From contig NZ_JOGX01000010.1 of NCBI RefSeq assembly GCF_000719555.1, positions 105,553 through 169,552 on the forward strand: a DNA stretch of 64,000 nucleotides. Direction: 5' to 3'. The translations under genes were made by a program, and so were the position numbers. The DNA comes from Streptomyces sp. NRRL F-5727 (lineage in GTDB: Bacteria > Actinomycetota > Actinomycetes > Streptomycetales > Streptomycetaceae). Each line of letters opens with the position of its first letter. Position 1 is the stretch's first letter. Shown in pieces: positions 24,397 through 33,019 of this stretch. Below the pieces are notes generated by a model. The model did not search any database, was not told where the DNA came from, and saw nothing but the letters and a program-made list of their open reading frames with translations.

Positions 24397-25104
24397 TCAG
24401 ACGGCGACGGCCGCCCGGGCGCTCACCTCGGCCGTGAAGGCCGTGATCAGCCGGTGGATCCGGCCCGGCCCCGAGACCAGCTCGGGCTGGAACAGGGTGC
24501 CGATGAAGAACGGGTGCCCGGGCACCTCGGCGGCCCGCGGGGCGCCTTCCTCGTCCCATCCGCTGAACAGCACGCCCGCGCCGGTGAGCAGCTCGACGAA
24601 CTCCGCGTTCAGGCCGTACTTGCAGTGGTACGTCTCCGTCGAGCGCCCGGCGCCGTCGTAGACCGCCGCGAGCCGGCTGCCGGCGGTCAGCAGCAGGGGC
24701 GCCTGCTCGCCGGCGAGGCAGCAGGTGAGCGGCACGATCAGCGGGGTCGCGGCCTCGGGGTCGTACTGGACGTCGTCGGCGTCGCTGAGGCCGGCGACGT
24801 TGCGGGCGTACTCGATCAGCGCGTGCTGGAAACCTCCGCAGGTGCCCAGGTACGGGATGCCGTTCTCGCGGGCGTGACGGGCGGCGGCGAGGACGCCGTC
24901 CTTGTTCTCGTACGGGGAGCCGGGCACGACCCAGAGGCCGTCGAAGCCGTCGAAGGACTCCGGGCCGGTGATCGTCTCGGTGGGCACCCACACGGTGTCC
25001 ACCTCCAGCTCGGCGCGGAAGCTGTCGAGGCGGGCGTGGGCGGGGGACTTGCCGTGGTCGCCGATCAGCGCCACGCGGGGGCGGGGTCCGGTGACGGTGG
25101 TCAT
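24397..25104 (-). CDS. CTP-synthase-like glutamine-amidotransferase-fold protein
   Basis: This 235-residue class I amidotransferase-fold protein resembles the C-terminal domain of CTP synthase, without the synthase domain. The nucleophile elbow is YLGTCGGFQHALIEYARN. The usual H-x-E end of the triad (FHPE) reads TLFQPE, so the catalytic His is Gln; the Glu remains. Glutamine hydrolysis is therefore doubtful. It is the last gene of the EPSPS-like/mutase-like operon and overlaps the gene before it by 4 bases. A CTP-synthase homologue also accompanies the arsono-organic gene set in S. lividans, as I recall. Its role there is unclear; nucleotide activation of the arsonate is one idea. Confidence 0.8.
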   Translation of the reverse strand: MTTVTGPRPRVALIGDHGKSPAHARLDSFRAELEVDTVWVPTETITGPESFDGFDGLWVVPGSPYENKDGVLAAARHARENGIPYLGTCGGFQHALIEYARNVAGLSDADDVQYDPEAATPLIVPLTCCLAGEQAPLLLTAGSRLAAVYDGAGRSTETYHCKYGLNAEFVELLTGAGVLFSGWDEEGAPRAAEVPGHPFFIGTLFQPELVSGPGRIHRLITAFTAEVSARAAVAV

Positions 25105-25454
25105 GAGGCGGTCTCCTGGTCGGTGTCGAGGGCGCGCCCGAGGTGGACGAACCCGTGGGGGGCGAGGCGGGCGACGAGCCGTCCGTCGCGCTCGGCGGTG
25201 GTGGACGCGCCGCCGAGGAACAGCAGGGGTCCGTCGCCGGGCGGCAGCAGCGGCTCGGGGAGCAGCTCCTGTGCCTCGGAGGTGAGGTTGGTGACGGTCA
25301 GCACGTGGGCGGTGCCGTCGGCGCTGGCGCGGACCTCGGCGGCCAGCGCGGGGCCCGCGTCCGGCTCGTGGCGGACGGCGCCGTCGGCGTAGGCGCCGGC
25401 GAAGCGGGTGCCGCCCGGTGTGTGGGTCTGGGCGAGCGGGGGCGCGAGGGTCAC
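25101..25454 (-). CDS. unknown 117-residue protein in the arsono-organic operon
   Basis: The protein begins [22 protein letters not shown] and has no Cys, membrane segment or signal peptide. Its centre is beta-rich, with alternating short hydrophobic runs (HVLTVTNLTSEAQELLPEP). Both ends overlap the neighbouring genes by 4 bases (ATGA), so it is translated with the mutase- and amidotransferase-like proteins. I do not recognise the family. Confidence 0.75.
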   Translation of the reverse strand: MTLAPPLAQTHTPGGTRFAGAYADGAVRHEPDAGPALAAEVRASADGTAHVLTVTNLTSEAQELLPEPLLPPGDGPLLFLGGASTTAERDGRLVARLAPHGFVHLGRALDTDQETAS

Positions 25455-26983
25455 AGCAGGCTCCTTCCGGTCATGGCGGGTCCGCTCGGACGGCCGAGCA
25501 GGGCGAGCACGGTGGGCGCGATGTCGGCGAGACTGCCGCCGTCGCGGAGGGCGTCGGGCAGGACCTGTCCGGGTGCCGGGACGACGACCGCGGGGACCGG
25601 GTTGGTGGTGTGCCCGCCGTACGGGAGCGGGGTGCCGTCCGGGCCGGGCTTGGACATCCGCTCGGCGTTCCCGTGGTCGCCGACCAGGACCACCCAGCGG
25701 CCGGTCGCGGCGGCGGCGGTCAGGATCCGGTCGACCTGGCCGTCGGTGTGCTCGGCGGCCTTGACGGTGGCGTCGTGGTCGCCGGTGTGGCCGACAACGT
25801 CGATGTTGGCGAGGTTGGCCGCCACCAGGGCGACGTCGGACCGGCCGGCGGCCTCGATCACCGCGTCGGCGACCCGGTCGAGGTTCATCTCGGGTCGGGC
25901 GGTGTACTCGGGCGCCTCGTCCGAGGTGATCCGGACGTGCTCCTCGACCTCCCGGCGCCGCTCGTCGCGCCCGTTCAGGTAGTAGGTGACGTGCTCGAAC
26001 TTCTCCTGCTCCGCGACCCGCACGGACCGCAGACCGTGTGCCTCCAGCTGGTCCGCGAGACCCCCGGAGGCGTCGGCGCGGCCGACCAGGGCGGGGATGT
26101 CCGCCTCGGTGTCGTACTGGGTCAGGGAGAGGATCCGCACGTCGCTCTCGGCCAGGTGCTTGACCAGGTCGTCGGCGAGCTGCTGGATGCGGTCGCTGCG
26201 GAAGTTGGCGAACAGGACCGCGTCCCCGTCCCGTACGGTCGCCAGCGGTGTGCCGGCGGCGTCGGTGAGGACGGTCGGCGTGACCCAGACGTCGCCGTCA
26301 CCGGCGCCCGCCAGCACCTGGCCGTAGTCGCGGGCCAGGGCTCCGCGCCCGTCGGCGACCGCCTGGGTGACCTTGGCGGTCAGCTCCAGGTCGCCGCTCT
26401 TGTCGAGGGCGTAGCCGCGGCCGGAGACCGTGGCGAGGCGGCCGACGCCGGTCGTGGCGAAGAACTCCTCGACCCGGCCGAGGTAGTGCCCTGCCGTGCG
26501 GTCGGCGACATCGCGTCCGTCGGTGACGGCGTGCACCCAGACCCGCTCCACGCCCCGGGCGGCGGCGATGGAGAGCAGCTCGTGCAGGTGGTCGACGTGG
26601 GCGTGGATCTGCCCGTCGGAGACCAGCCCGATCAGGTGCAGGGCGCCGCCGCCGGCCGCGAGGGCGTCGAGCGCCTCGGTGAGGCGCGGGTTGTCGCGCA
26701 GCCCGCCGGTGTCGATCTGCCGTTGGACGAGGACGCTGTCGTAGTCCAGGGGGCGGCCGGCGCCGATGACCATGTGGCCGATCTCGGAGTTGCCGACCGT
26801 GCCGGGCAGCAGGCCGACGTGCTCGCCCGAGGCTTCGACGAGCGTGGCGGGGTACTTGGCGCGGATGCCGTCCAGGACGGGGGTGTCCGCGACCGCGAGG
26901 GCGTTGCCGGCCCCCGGTTCGGCGTGGCCCCAGCCGTCCAGGACGAGCAGGATGCCGGGGTGCGTGTCGGTGGTCCCGGTCAT
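25451..26983 (-). CDS. cofactor-independent phosphoglycerate mutase homologue (candidate arsonopyruvate mutase)
   Basis: This 510-residue alkaline-phosphatase-superfamily protein keeps the iPGM residues: LDGWG, the catalytic Ser in [32 protein letters not shown] and GGHTTNPVP. Streptomyces use the cofactor-dependent mutase in glycolysis, so this iPGM homologue is likely specialised. It overlaps the EPSP-synthase homologue by 4 bases. In S. lividans a matching pair was proposed to make a carbon-arsenic bond: arsenoenolpyruvate formation, then rearrangement to arsonopyruvate, like PEP mutase in phosphonate pathways. The same role is inferred here. Confidence 0.82.
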   Translation of the reverse strand: MTGTTDTHPGILLVLDGWGHAEPGAGNALAVADTPVLDGIRAKYPATLVEASGEHVGLLPGTVGNSEIGHMVIGAGRPLDYDSVLVQRQIDTGGLRDNPRLTEALDALAAGGGALHLIGLVSDGQIHAHVDHLHELLSIAAARGVERVWVHAVTDGRDVADRTAGHYLGRVEEFFATTGVGRLATVSGRGYALDKSGDLELTAKVTQAVADGRGALARDYGQVLAGAGDGDVWVTPTVLTDAAGTPLATVRDGDAVLFANFRSDRIQQLADDLVKHLAESDVRILSLTQYDTEADIPALVGRADASGGLADQLEAHGLRSVRVAEQEKFEHVTYYLNGRDERRREVEEHVRITSDEAPEYTARPEMNLDRVADAVIEAAGRSDVALVAANLANIDVVGHTGDHDATVKAAEHTDGQVDRILTAAAATGRWVVLVGDHGNAERMSKPGPDGTPLPYGGHTTNPVPAVVVPAPGQVLPDALRDGGSLADIAPTVLALLGRPSGPAMTGRSLL

Positions 26984-28281
26984 CGCAGGGTGTCCAGGGT
27001 CTGCCAGAAGGCGGGGAAGGACTTGGCGACGCAGCCGGGGTCCTTGATGACGACGCCCGGAGTGCGCAGGCCCATGATCGCGAAGGTCATGGCGATGCGG
27101 TGGTCGTCGTAGGTGTCGATGACCGCGCCGTGCGAGGGGCCGCCGTGGACGGTCATGGCGTCGTCGTACTCGTCGACCTCGACGCCCATCTTGCGCAGCT
27201 CGGTGGTGACGGCCGCGATGCGGTCGCACTCCTTGACCCGGAGGCTGGCGATGTTCGTGATGTGGGTCGGGCCCTCGGCGAAGGCGGCGACGGCGGCGAG
27301 CGAGGGGACGACGTCGGGCATGGCGTCCATGTCGACCTCGATGCCGCGGAGCTGTCCGCCCTTGACGGTGACCGAGTTCTCGGTGACCTCGGTGTGGGCG
27401 CCCATCCGGCCGAGGACCTCGACCAGGCCGACGTCGCCCTGGTGGGAGGTGGAGCCGATGCCGGGGATGGTGACCCGGCCGCCGAGGATCGCGGCGGCGG
27501 CGATGAAGTACGACAGGCCCGAGGCGTCCGGCTCGACGACCGCGTGGCCGCCCTTGAAGGACTGCCCGGCGGGCACCTTGAACCAGCGGTAGCCGTCGCG
27601 CTCGACGGTGATGCCGTGCTCGGCGAGGGTGGCGAGGGTCATCTCGACGTACGGCTTGGAGACCAGTTCGTCGACGATCTCGATCTCGGTGTCCTGCTTC
27701 GCGAGCACGGAGCTGATGAGGAGCGAGGAGGTGTACTGGCTGGAGACGGCGCCGGAGATCCTCGTCTTCCCGCCGGCGAAGTTGCCGCCGGTGACGCGGA
27801 TCGGCGGGGAGCCGTTGCCGCGCACCGCGACCGCCTCGACGCCGAGACCGGGCAGGGCGGCGAGCAGGTCGCCGAACGGGCGCTCCTGCATGCGGGCGTT
27901 GCCGGTGATGGTGGTGGTGCCCTCGGCGAGGCCGGCCATGGAGATGAGGAAGCGCAGCGGGGTTCCGGCGCCGCCGACGAAGATCTCCTCCTGCGGGGCC
28001 GTCATCGGCTTGCCCGTGGGGGTGAAGGCGATCCGGTGGGCCGCGTGGTCGATCTCGGCGCTGACGTGCCCGAAGGACTCGACGGCCTTGGTGAAGAAGA
28101 CGGTGTCGTCGGAGATGAGCGCCCCGTCGATCACGCCTTCCTTGCCGGACAGGGCGGCGACGGCGATCTGCCGGTTGGTGTAGCTCTTCGAGCCGAGCAC
28201 CTTCACGTCGTGGTCGATGGCGGCCAGCGGCTCGACGGTGAGCTCTTCGGCCTTGAGACGGGGGTCGTTGATGCCGCTCAT
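26980..28281 (-). CDS. EPSP-synthase homologue (candidate arsenoenolpyruvate synthase)
   Basis: This 433-residue protein has the EPSP-synthase signatures [18 protein letters not shown] (GNAGTAMRPL in most AroA), [33 protein letters not shown] and [10 protein letters not shown], so the PEP-binding Lys, Arg and Asp residues are kept. It is coupled to the mutase homologue and sits inside an arsenic gene region, not with shikimate genes. It probably transfers enolpyruvate to arsenate-derived arsenic rather than to shikimate 3-phosphate. If it were the only copy in the genome it could be AroA, which a genome check would settle. Confidence 0.85.
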   Translation of the reverse strand: MSGINDPRLKAEELTVEPLAAIDHDVKVLGSKSYTNRQIAVAALSGKEGVIDGALISDDTVFFTKAVESFGHVSAEIDHAAHRIAFTPTGKPMTAPQEEIFVGGAGTPLRFLISMAGLAEGTTTITGNARMQERPFGDLLAALPGLGVEAVAVRGNGSPPIRVTGGNFAGGKTRISGAVSSQYTSSLLISSVLAKQDTEIEIVDELVSKPYVEMTLATLAEHGITVERDGYRWFKVPAGQSFKGGHAVVEPDASGLSYFIAAAAILGGRVTIPGIGSTSHQGDVGLVEVLGRMGAHTEVTENSVTVKGGQLRGIEVDMDAMPDVVPSLAAVAAFAEGPTHITNIASLRVKECDRIAAVTTELRKMGVEVDEYDDAMTVHGGPSHGAVIDTYDDHRIAMTFAIMGLRTPGVVIKDPGCVAKSFPAFWQTLDTLR

Positions 28282-28315
28282 GGGTGGTACTCCTCGCAGG
28301 GGTGTGTGATCTGGA

Positions 28316-28825
28316 TCACGCAGGAAGGGGGCCCGAGCCGGGGAGGGCGTCGGGAAGTCGGGGGGCGGAGGTGATCCGCCAATGGGCCAGAGAAGGGCTG
28401 GAATTCAGCGCCCGCACGCAGATTTCCCACGCGGCGGAAATCGCCTCGGCGGGGTTACGCGTGCGGTGGAAGAAGGTCAGCTCGATTCGGCCCGGAGTGG
28501 AACTGGCGTGGACATGCTCAAGGTCGTCCTCGACCATCGCGGACGCCCAGACGATGTCCGTCACCGCCGCCGCCTGCAGGGTCCGGTGCGCGGCGGCGTC
28601 GGTGGCGACGAGGGTGGCGGTGGCCATGAGCATGGGGCCTCCCGGTCGGGCGGCGAGCCCAGGTACGGACCACACGTGCTGGTCGGCCTCGGCCGGAGTG
28701 ATCTCGGCGTACAGCTCGGCGTGACGGCACTTCGGGCCGCAGCCGTGCCCGCCGGCGGGCGAGAAGCCCAGGGCGACGGCGGCGGCCCTGTTGGCCAGGC
28801 GCAGCAGACTCCGCGCAGCGGACAT
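28316..28825 (-). CDS. unknown Cys-motif protein leading the arsono-organic operon
   Basis: This 169-residue protein starts at ATG 28825 with GGAGG 6 bases upstream. It contains [15 protein letters not shown] (C-x3-C with flanking His) near residue 28, which could bind a metal or As(III). The middle reads [29 protein letters not shown]. No known family is evident. It lies 34 bases before the EPSP-synthase homologue, so the promoter of the whole five-gene operon is upstream of it, where shared element copy 2 lies. Confidence 0.65.
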   Translation of the reverse strand: MSAARSLLRLANRAAAVALGFSPAGGHGCGPKCRHAELYAEITPAEADQHVWSVPGLAARPGGPMLMATATLVATDAAAHRTLQAAAVTDIVWASAMVEDDLEHVHASSTPGRIELTFFHRTRNPAEAISAAWEICVRALNSSPSLAHWRITSAPRLPDALPGSGPLPA

Positions 28826-28965
28826 GGCTGTCCTCCGTGTGTGGTGGATGGAATGCCCCGCGAAAAGGGGCGTGAAGTCAGGTGCGGAATCCGTAGTGCC
28901 GGCCTGCCGAACCTTTGTGATCACCAGTCTGCTGAGGCCCCGGCGGCGACGGAAGGGATATCGGC

Positions 28966-28996
28966 TGGCATGAACCGCGTCCGGCAACGACCTGCC
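28966..28996 (-). promoter_or_regulatory. shared 31-nt element, copy 2 (arsono-organic operon)
   Basis: Read on the minus strand it has GGCA-N6-TGCC-N12-TGCCA with GTTCATGCCA. It lies 141 bases before the ATG at 28825, almost the same distance as copy 3 from its gene (140). The flanking GGAAGGGAT is also shared with copy 3, so about 45 bases are conserved between these two. Confidence 0.7.
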
Positions 28997-29127
28997 TGCG
29001 AGGGGTAATTCCGGTCGCTCGGTACGGGCTTGAGCGTCTCTCGCGGAGCCTGATCACAGGGCGAACACGTCTTGTCTGCGGGTGCCCTGAGCTGCAAAGA
29101 TCGGCGCTCGCCAATGGACTGACGAAG

Positions 29128-29148
29128 GTGTCTCAGTTGTTGAGACAC
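29128..29148. promoter_or_regulatory. perfect 8-bp inverted repeat before the TrmB/LuxR-type gene
   Basis: GTGTCTCA and TGAGACAC flank a 5-base spacer, 17 bases before the GTG start. Its position over the start region suggests an autoregulatory operator. Confidence 0.6.
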
Positions 29149-29164
29149 GGGCCGGGGGGTCGCT

Positions 29165-30148
29165 GTGCTGGCGAGTTTGGGACTGGATGCGGACGCCGAG
29201 ACGGTCTACCGCCTGATGCTCACGCACCAGGACTGGGGTGTCGCGGAGCTGGCCGGCCATCTGGCCCGCCCGGAGTCGGAGATACGGGAAGCGCTGGACC
29301 GACTCGCCGAACTCAACCTCCTGCGCCGCTCGCTCCAGGCCCCCGGCGGCGTGCGCCCCGTCAGCCCCAACCTGGGCTTCCAGCTCCTGCTCCAGCGCCA
29401 GCAGGCGGAACTCCTGGCCCAGCAGCAGCAGTTCGCCGAATCGCAGGCCGCCATCAGTACCCTGCTCGCCGAGTACGCCGAGCTGCGCACCGGTGAGCGG
29501 CACGGCGTCGAGTACCTCCAGGGCATCGACGCCATCCAGGCACGCCTCGAAGAGCTGGCCCACCGCAGCACCCACGAGTGCCTGTCCTTCATGCCCGGCG
29601 GCGCCCAGTCCGCGGCCAGCCTGGAGGCGAGCCGGCCCCTCGACGAGCAGCTGATGCGGCGCGGCGTGCGGGTCCTGACCGCCTACCTCGACAGCGTCCG
29701 CAACGACAACCCCACCGTCGAGTACGCGCACTGGCTGCACGACAACGGCGGCGAGGTGCGCACCGTCCCGGCCCTGCCGCTGCGGATGGTGCTCTTCGAC
29801 CGCGAGGTCGCCCTGCTCCCCGTCGACCCGGACAACACCAAGAAGGGGGCCGTGCAGCTGACCGGCCCCGGCGTCATGACCGCCCTGGTCTCCCTGTTCG
29901 ACCAGGTGTGGGAGCGCGCGGCACCCCTCGGCAGCGTCCGCGACCGGGACGACGCGGGTCTGACCGCCCAGGAGCGGGAGCTCCTGCGCCAGCTCACGCA
30001 GGGCGCCACCGACGAGATCGCCGCGAAGAAGCTCGGCATCGGCCTGCGCACGGAGCGCCGGATCATGTCCGAGCTGATGGCCCGGCTCGGCGCCCGCAGC
30101 CGCTTCGAGGCCGGCGTCCTCGCGGCCAAGGCCGGCTGGACGGACTGA
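29165..30148 (+). CDS. TrmB-like/LuxR-type transcriptional regulator
   Basis: This 327-residue protein has an N-terminal winged helix like TrmB (LGLDADAETVYRLMLTHQDWGVAELAGHLARPESEI), a middle sensor-like region, and a LuxR-type helix-turn-helix at about residues 262-325 (LTAQERELLRQLTQGATDEIAAKKLGIGLRTERRIMSELMARLGARSR in three parts). GTG 29165 has a GGGGGG site 5 bases upstream. It sits between two units that carry the shared 31-nt element, so it is the prime candidate for the regulator of that element. No phosphorylation domain is present. Confidence 0.8.
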   Translation: MLASLGLDADAETVYRLMLTHQDWGVAELAGHLARPESEIREALDRLAELNLLRRSLQAPGGVRPVSPNLGFQLLLQRQQAELLAQQQQFAESQAAISTLLAEYAELRTGERHGVEYLQGIDAIQARLEELAHRSTHECLSFMPGGAQSAASLEASRPLDEQLMRRGVRVLTAYLDSVRNDNPTVEYAHWLHDNGGEVRTVPALPLRMVLFDREVALLPVDPDNTKKGAVQLTGPGVMTALVSLFDQVWERAAPLGSVRDRDDAGLTAQERELLRQLTQGATDEIAAKKLGIGLRTERRIMSELMARLGARSRFEAGVLAAKAGWTD

Positions 30149-30209
30149 ACCGGCCCGCCGACCGACCGGCCCCCCGGCGGCGCCTCCGCCGGGAACGCGC
30201 CCGGCCGGC

Positions 30210-30228
30210 CCGGTGCGCGAGGCACCGG
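30210..30228 (+). terminator. short hairpin after the TrmB/LuxR-type gene
   Basis: CCGGTGC and GCACCGG pair around GCGAG within a GC-rich gap between convergent genes. It is short, so the call is tentative. Confidence 0.4.
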
Positions 30229-30284
30229 ACCGGCTCTACGGGGGCGGTGTGGAGTCGTGGTGAGGAGCGGACCCGGATCGCGGG

Positions 30285-31886
30285 TCAGCCGCAGCAGCCG
30301 CCCTCGGGCTGCAGGGGCTTGATCGGCTCGTAGGCCGTGCTGCCGAGCAGCTTCGCCTTGAGCCGGCCGATCGCCGTCGTCGGCGCCGCTTCCTCGGCGG
30401 TCGAGCCGAGCGCCTCGCGGCGGGCCTGGCCGTAGGCGGCGTGCAGCTCGGCGACCTTCGGCCGGAGCGCGGCGTCGGCGACCAGGACGACGGAGCGGAT
30501 CTGCCCCGGACGGAAGCCGCGCAGCCGCTTGGCCTCGTCCGCGCCCGGGCCCGCCTCGATCGCGGTGACGCCCTCGGCGAAGGCGTCGCGCAGCGGACGG
30601 TCGAGGGCGATCTCGAAGTACACGCCGCTGCGCTCGCCCAGCGCCTCGTAGTCGAAGCCGGCCCACTTCACGAAGAGCCGCTTGCCGCGCCGGACCATCA
30701 CCGAGGCCGCGACCACGGCGTCGTCCTTGTGGACGAGGTACGCGCGGATGTCGGCGCCGCCCTCGACCAGCGAGGTCAGCAGGGCGCCGATGTGCGCCTC
30801 GTCCTCGCCGCCCTCGTACTTCTGGCGGTTGTGCGTCACGAGCTCGGTGATCCGGCCGATCAGCGGGCGCAGCTCTTCGCCGTCCTTGCGCTCGATACGG
30901 GTCCCGGAGTTGTCCGCGCGCTCGCGATCCTCCTTCACGCGGCGCCGCTTCCGGGCCGGCAGCGAGGCCAGGTAGGCGTCGTAGCTGTCGTGCTGGAGGT
31001 CGAGCAGGTTGTTCTCGCCGTGGAAGGCGATGTCGCCGCCGTACGCCTGGAGCGCCAGGGCGAGGACGTCGCTGTACGCGCTGTTGTGCAGCCACGGGGC
31101 GGTGATCGAGCGGATTCCGGCCTCGATCGCCGCCGGGACGATGTGGTCGACCAGGTCGGCGACGAGCAGCGGGTCCTCGACGGACGCGGTCGCCTCGGAG
31201 CGGTAGCCGAGCGGGGAGCCGAGCAGCAGCGACGGGAAGAACGCGTCGGAGCCGAGAGCCTCGACGGTGTCGGTGGCGGACTCGCAGCACGAGGAGGTGG
31301 CCGAGCAGCAGGCGGCGGTGCCGTCCTTCGGCTGCCAGCCCAGGAGCGTACGGGGGTCGGCGTCCACGATCGGGTCGACGTCGAAGACGTACCCCGGCAG
31401 GAAGGCGACGTCGCCCTCGCCGCGGTCGGCGACGGTGTGCCAGGCCTTCGCGCCCTTCAGGCTCTCCTCGGTCGCCGTCAGCCAGTCCACCTGGGCGTAC
31501 GGGGTGGGGTCGGTGGCCTGCGGGATGCCGCCGCCGAGCGCCGCGACCGCGTCGTCCAGGGAGAGACCGGTGCGCACCTGGGCGGGCTCGGCCTGCTCCT
31601 CCTGGGGGCCGCAGCATCCGGAGGCCGCGACCGGCTCGGGCTCGGCGGGGCCGCAGCAGCCGGAGGCCTCGGCGGGCTCGGGCTCGGTGGCAGGGGCGTC
31701 GCAGCAGCCGGACGCCTCGACGGGCTCGGGCTTCTCGGTCTCGCTGCCGCAGCAGGAGGACGCCTGCTCCTCGGCGGCCTTCTCGGCCGGCTCGGGGGTC
31801 GAGCAGCAGCCGGTGGAGGCGGACTCGACGACCGGGAGGACCGGGGCGGGCTCCTCGGCGGTGGTGCTGCAGCAGGTGGTGCTCAT
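30285..31886 (-). CDS. Cys-Cys-rich FemAB/GNAT-fold protein
   Basis: Residues about 1-110 of this 533-residue protein hold six CC pairs in spaced motifs (CCST, CCSTPEP, SCCGSE, SGCCDAP, SGCCGPA, SGCCGPQ). More occur at ACCSATSSCCES, and the protein ends GGCCG. Vicinal Cys pairs bind As(III). The rest resembles FemAB-like acyltransferases (COG3146 type): YDAYLASLPARKRRRVKEDRE, then YFEIALDRPLRDAFAEGV and KRLRGFRP at the C-terminus. FemAB relatives transfer amino acids or acyl groups to amines. It is 75 bases downstream of the GAGWD-repeat peptide gene in one operon, so that peptide may be its substrate. The chemistry is unknown. Confidence 0.65.
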   Translation of the reverse strand: MSTTCCSTTAEEPAPVLPVVESASTGCCSTPEPAEKAAEEQASSCCGSETEKPEPVEASGCCDAPATEPEPAEASGCCGPAEPEPVAASGCCGPQEEQAEPAQVRTGLSLDDAVAALGGGIPQATDPTPYAQVDWLTATEESLKGAKAWHTVADRGEGDVAFLPGYVFDVDPIVDADPRTLLGWQPKDGTAACCSATSSCCESATDTVEALGSDAFFPSLLLGSPLGYRSEATASVEDPLLVADLVDHIVPAAIEAGIRSITAPWLHNSAYSDVLALALQAYGGDIAFHGENNLLDLQHDSYDAYLASLPARKRRRVKEDRERADNSGTRIERKDGEELRPLIGRITELVTHNRQKYEGGEDEAHIGALLTSLVEGGADIRAYLVHKDDAVVAASVMVRRGKRLFVKWAGFDYEALGERSGVYFEIALDRPLRDAFAEGVTAIEAGPGADEAKRLRGFRPGQIRSVVLVADAALRPKVAELHAAYGQARREALGSTAEEAAPTTAIGRLKAKLLGSTAYEPIKPLQPEGGCCG

Positions 31887-31962
31887 GGGTGCTCTCCTCG
31901 TGGGGTCAGCGGTGCGCGGGGGTGCGGGTCGGGTGCCCGGCGGGAAGGGCGAGGGGTGGTGG

Positions 31963-32301
31963 TCAGTCCCAGCCGGCGCCGTCGGTGGAGGGGTCGGTCG
32001 GGACCGAGTCCCAGCCGGCGCCGTCGGTCGTCGCGGGGGCCACGTCCCAGCCGGCGCCGTCGGTGGAGTCGTCGGTCGTCGCGGGGGCGATGTCCCAGCC
32101 CGCGCCGTCGATGGAGGAGGCGAGGACGACGGGGGCCACGTCCCAGCCGGCACCGTCCGTGGAGTCGGTGGGGACGGTGTCCCAGCCGGCCCCGGCGAGG
32201 GCGGGGAGGGCGGTCGCGCCCAGGGTCGAGGTGGCACCGAGTCCGATCACGGCGACGAGTGCGGCGGTGGCAAGACGCATCGAGGTACGCGAAACAGACA
32301 T
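31963..32301 (-). CDS. secreted GAGWD-repeat peptide (possible RiPP-type precursor)
   Basis: This 112-residue protein has a signal peptide (MSVSRTSMRLATAALVAVIG, cleavage probably at LPALA before GAGWD). The remaining about 75 residues are six copies of GAGWD. The first five are followed by (T/V/I/S)(V/A)P and acidic Ser/Thr linkers, with spacing of 12 to 17 residues. The protein ends exactly with GAGWD. No Cys is present. Multi-core repeats directly after a leader, plus a neighbouring transferase, suggest a processed peptide, but an unmodified surface protein is also possible. Confidence 0.75.
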   Translation of the reverse strand: MSVSRTSMRLATAALVAVIGLGATSTLGATALPALAGAGWDTVPTDSTDGAGWDVAPVVLASSIDGAGWDIAPATTDDSTDGAGWDVAPATTDGAGWDSVPTDPSTDGAGWD

Positions 32302-32440
32302 GGCTCTCCCCTGGGCGATGACGGTGGCTTTTTGTCGACCGGCGGCCTCGGCGGCCTTTCCCGGTGTCCCGGGGGCTTGCCGCCCTTCCGGTGTTCATGA
32401 GTCTGTCCGAGCCCACCCAGGGCGTGGAAGGGATCACCGG

Positions 32441-32471
32441 TGGCATGAACTGCGCCCGGCATCCACCTGCC
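32441..32471 (-). promoter_or_regulatory. shared 31-nt element, copy 3 (GAGWD operon)
   Basis: Minus-strand GGCA-N6-TGCC-N12-TGCCA with GTTCATGCCA lies 140 bases before the ATG at 32301. About 45 bases including flanks match copy 2. Confidence 0.7.
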
Positions 32472-32551
32472 TGGAGATGCCGAAGGGCCGGTCCTCCTCG
32501 CGTGACGCGGGGATGAACCGGCCCTTGGGGAAAGGGTGTTGTCGTGCCTGG

Positions 32552-32905
32552 TCAGCTCGCTGCGAGGAGCTGGGGCGACGGGTCGAGCGCCTGGCAGAGC
32601 ACGCTCATGCTCTCCGGGGCGATCCGGTAGTAGGTCTGGCGCCCGCGCTTCTCGCGCTCCAGGAACCCGGCCTCGTACAGCACCCGCAGGTGGTGCGTGA
32701 CGGTCGGCTGGGTGAGGCCCAGGGGTTCGGTGAGGTCGCAGGTGCACGCCTCGCCGCTGGGCTGGGAGCGGATCAGGCCGAGCAGGCGCAGGCGGGTGGC
32801 GTCCGCCACCACCTTCAGGGCGGTCGCGAGATCGTCGGCGGCCTCGGGCGTGAGCGGGCCGGCGAGCACGGGGGAGCAGCACAGCTCCGAGATCGACGTG
32901 GGCAT
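32552..32905 (-). CDS. ArsR-family As(III) repressor divergent from arsP
   Basis: This 117-residue protein has CC near the N-terminus (ISELCCSPV) and GEACTCDL, the CxC As(III) site, in helix 3. The recognition helix is QPTVTHHLRVLYEAGFL. I chose ATG 32905; an in-frame ATG at 32926 adds seven residues and falls inside an operator copy, which would suit a leaderless transcript. It should repress itself and arsP. Confidence 0.87.
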   Translation of the reverse strand: MPTSISELCCSPVLAGPLTPEAADDLATALKVVADATRLRLLGLIRSQPSGEACTCDLTEPLGLTQPTVTHHLRVLYEAGFLEREKRGRQTYYRIAPESMSVLCQALDPSPQLLAAS

Positions 32906-32922
32906 ACCGGACTCAACGATGG

Positions 32923-33004
32923 TCATCTATGAATTGTTCCCGAGATTCATTGACAGTCATCTATGAGTTCCGGCAGAGTCTGACCCATCGACAGCCGTCT
33001 ATGA
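32923..33004. promoter_or_regulatory. three ArsR operator half-sites between arsR and arsP
   Basis: TCATCTATGA occurs at 32923 and 32957, and the variant CCGTCTATGA at 32995, spaced 34 and 38 bases apart. The 18-mer TCATTGACAGTCATCTAT at 32947 recurs exactly at 34642. Confidence 0.75.
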
Positions 33005-33019
33005 ATTGCTGGAGCCCCC

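Noticed and set aside
26980..28281. Housekeeping aroA
   Set aside because: It is translationally coupled to an iPGM homologue and a CTP-synthase-like gene within an arsenic island. A paralogue with a new role is more likely, though the sequence alone cannot exclude AroA.
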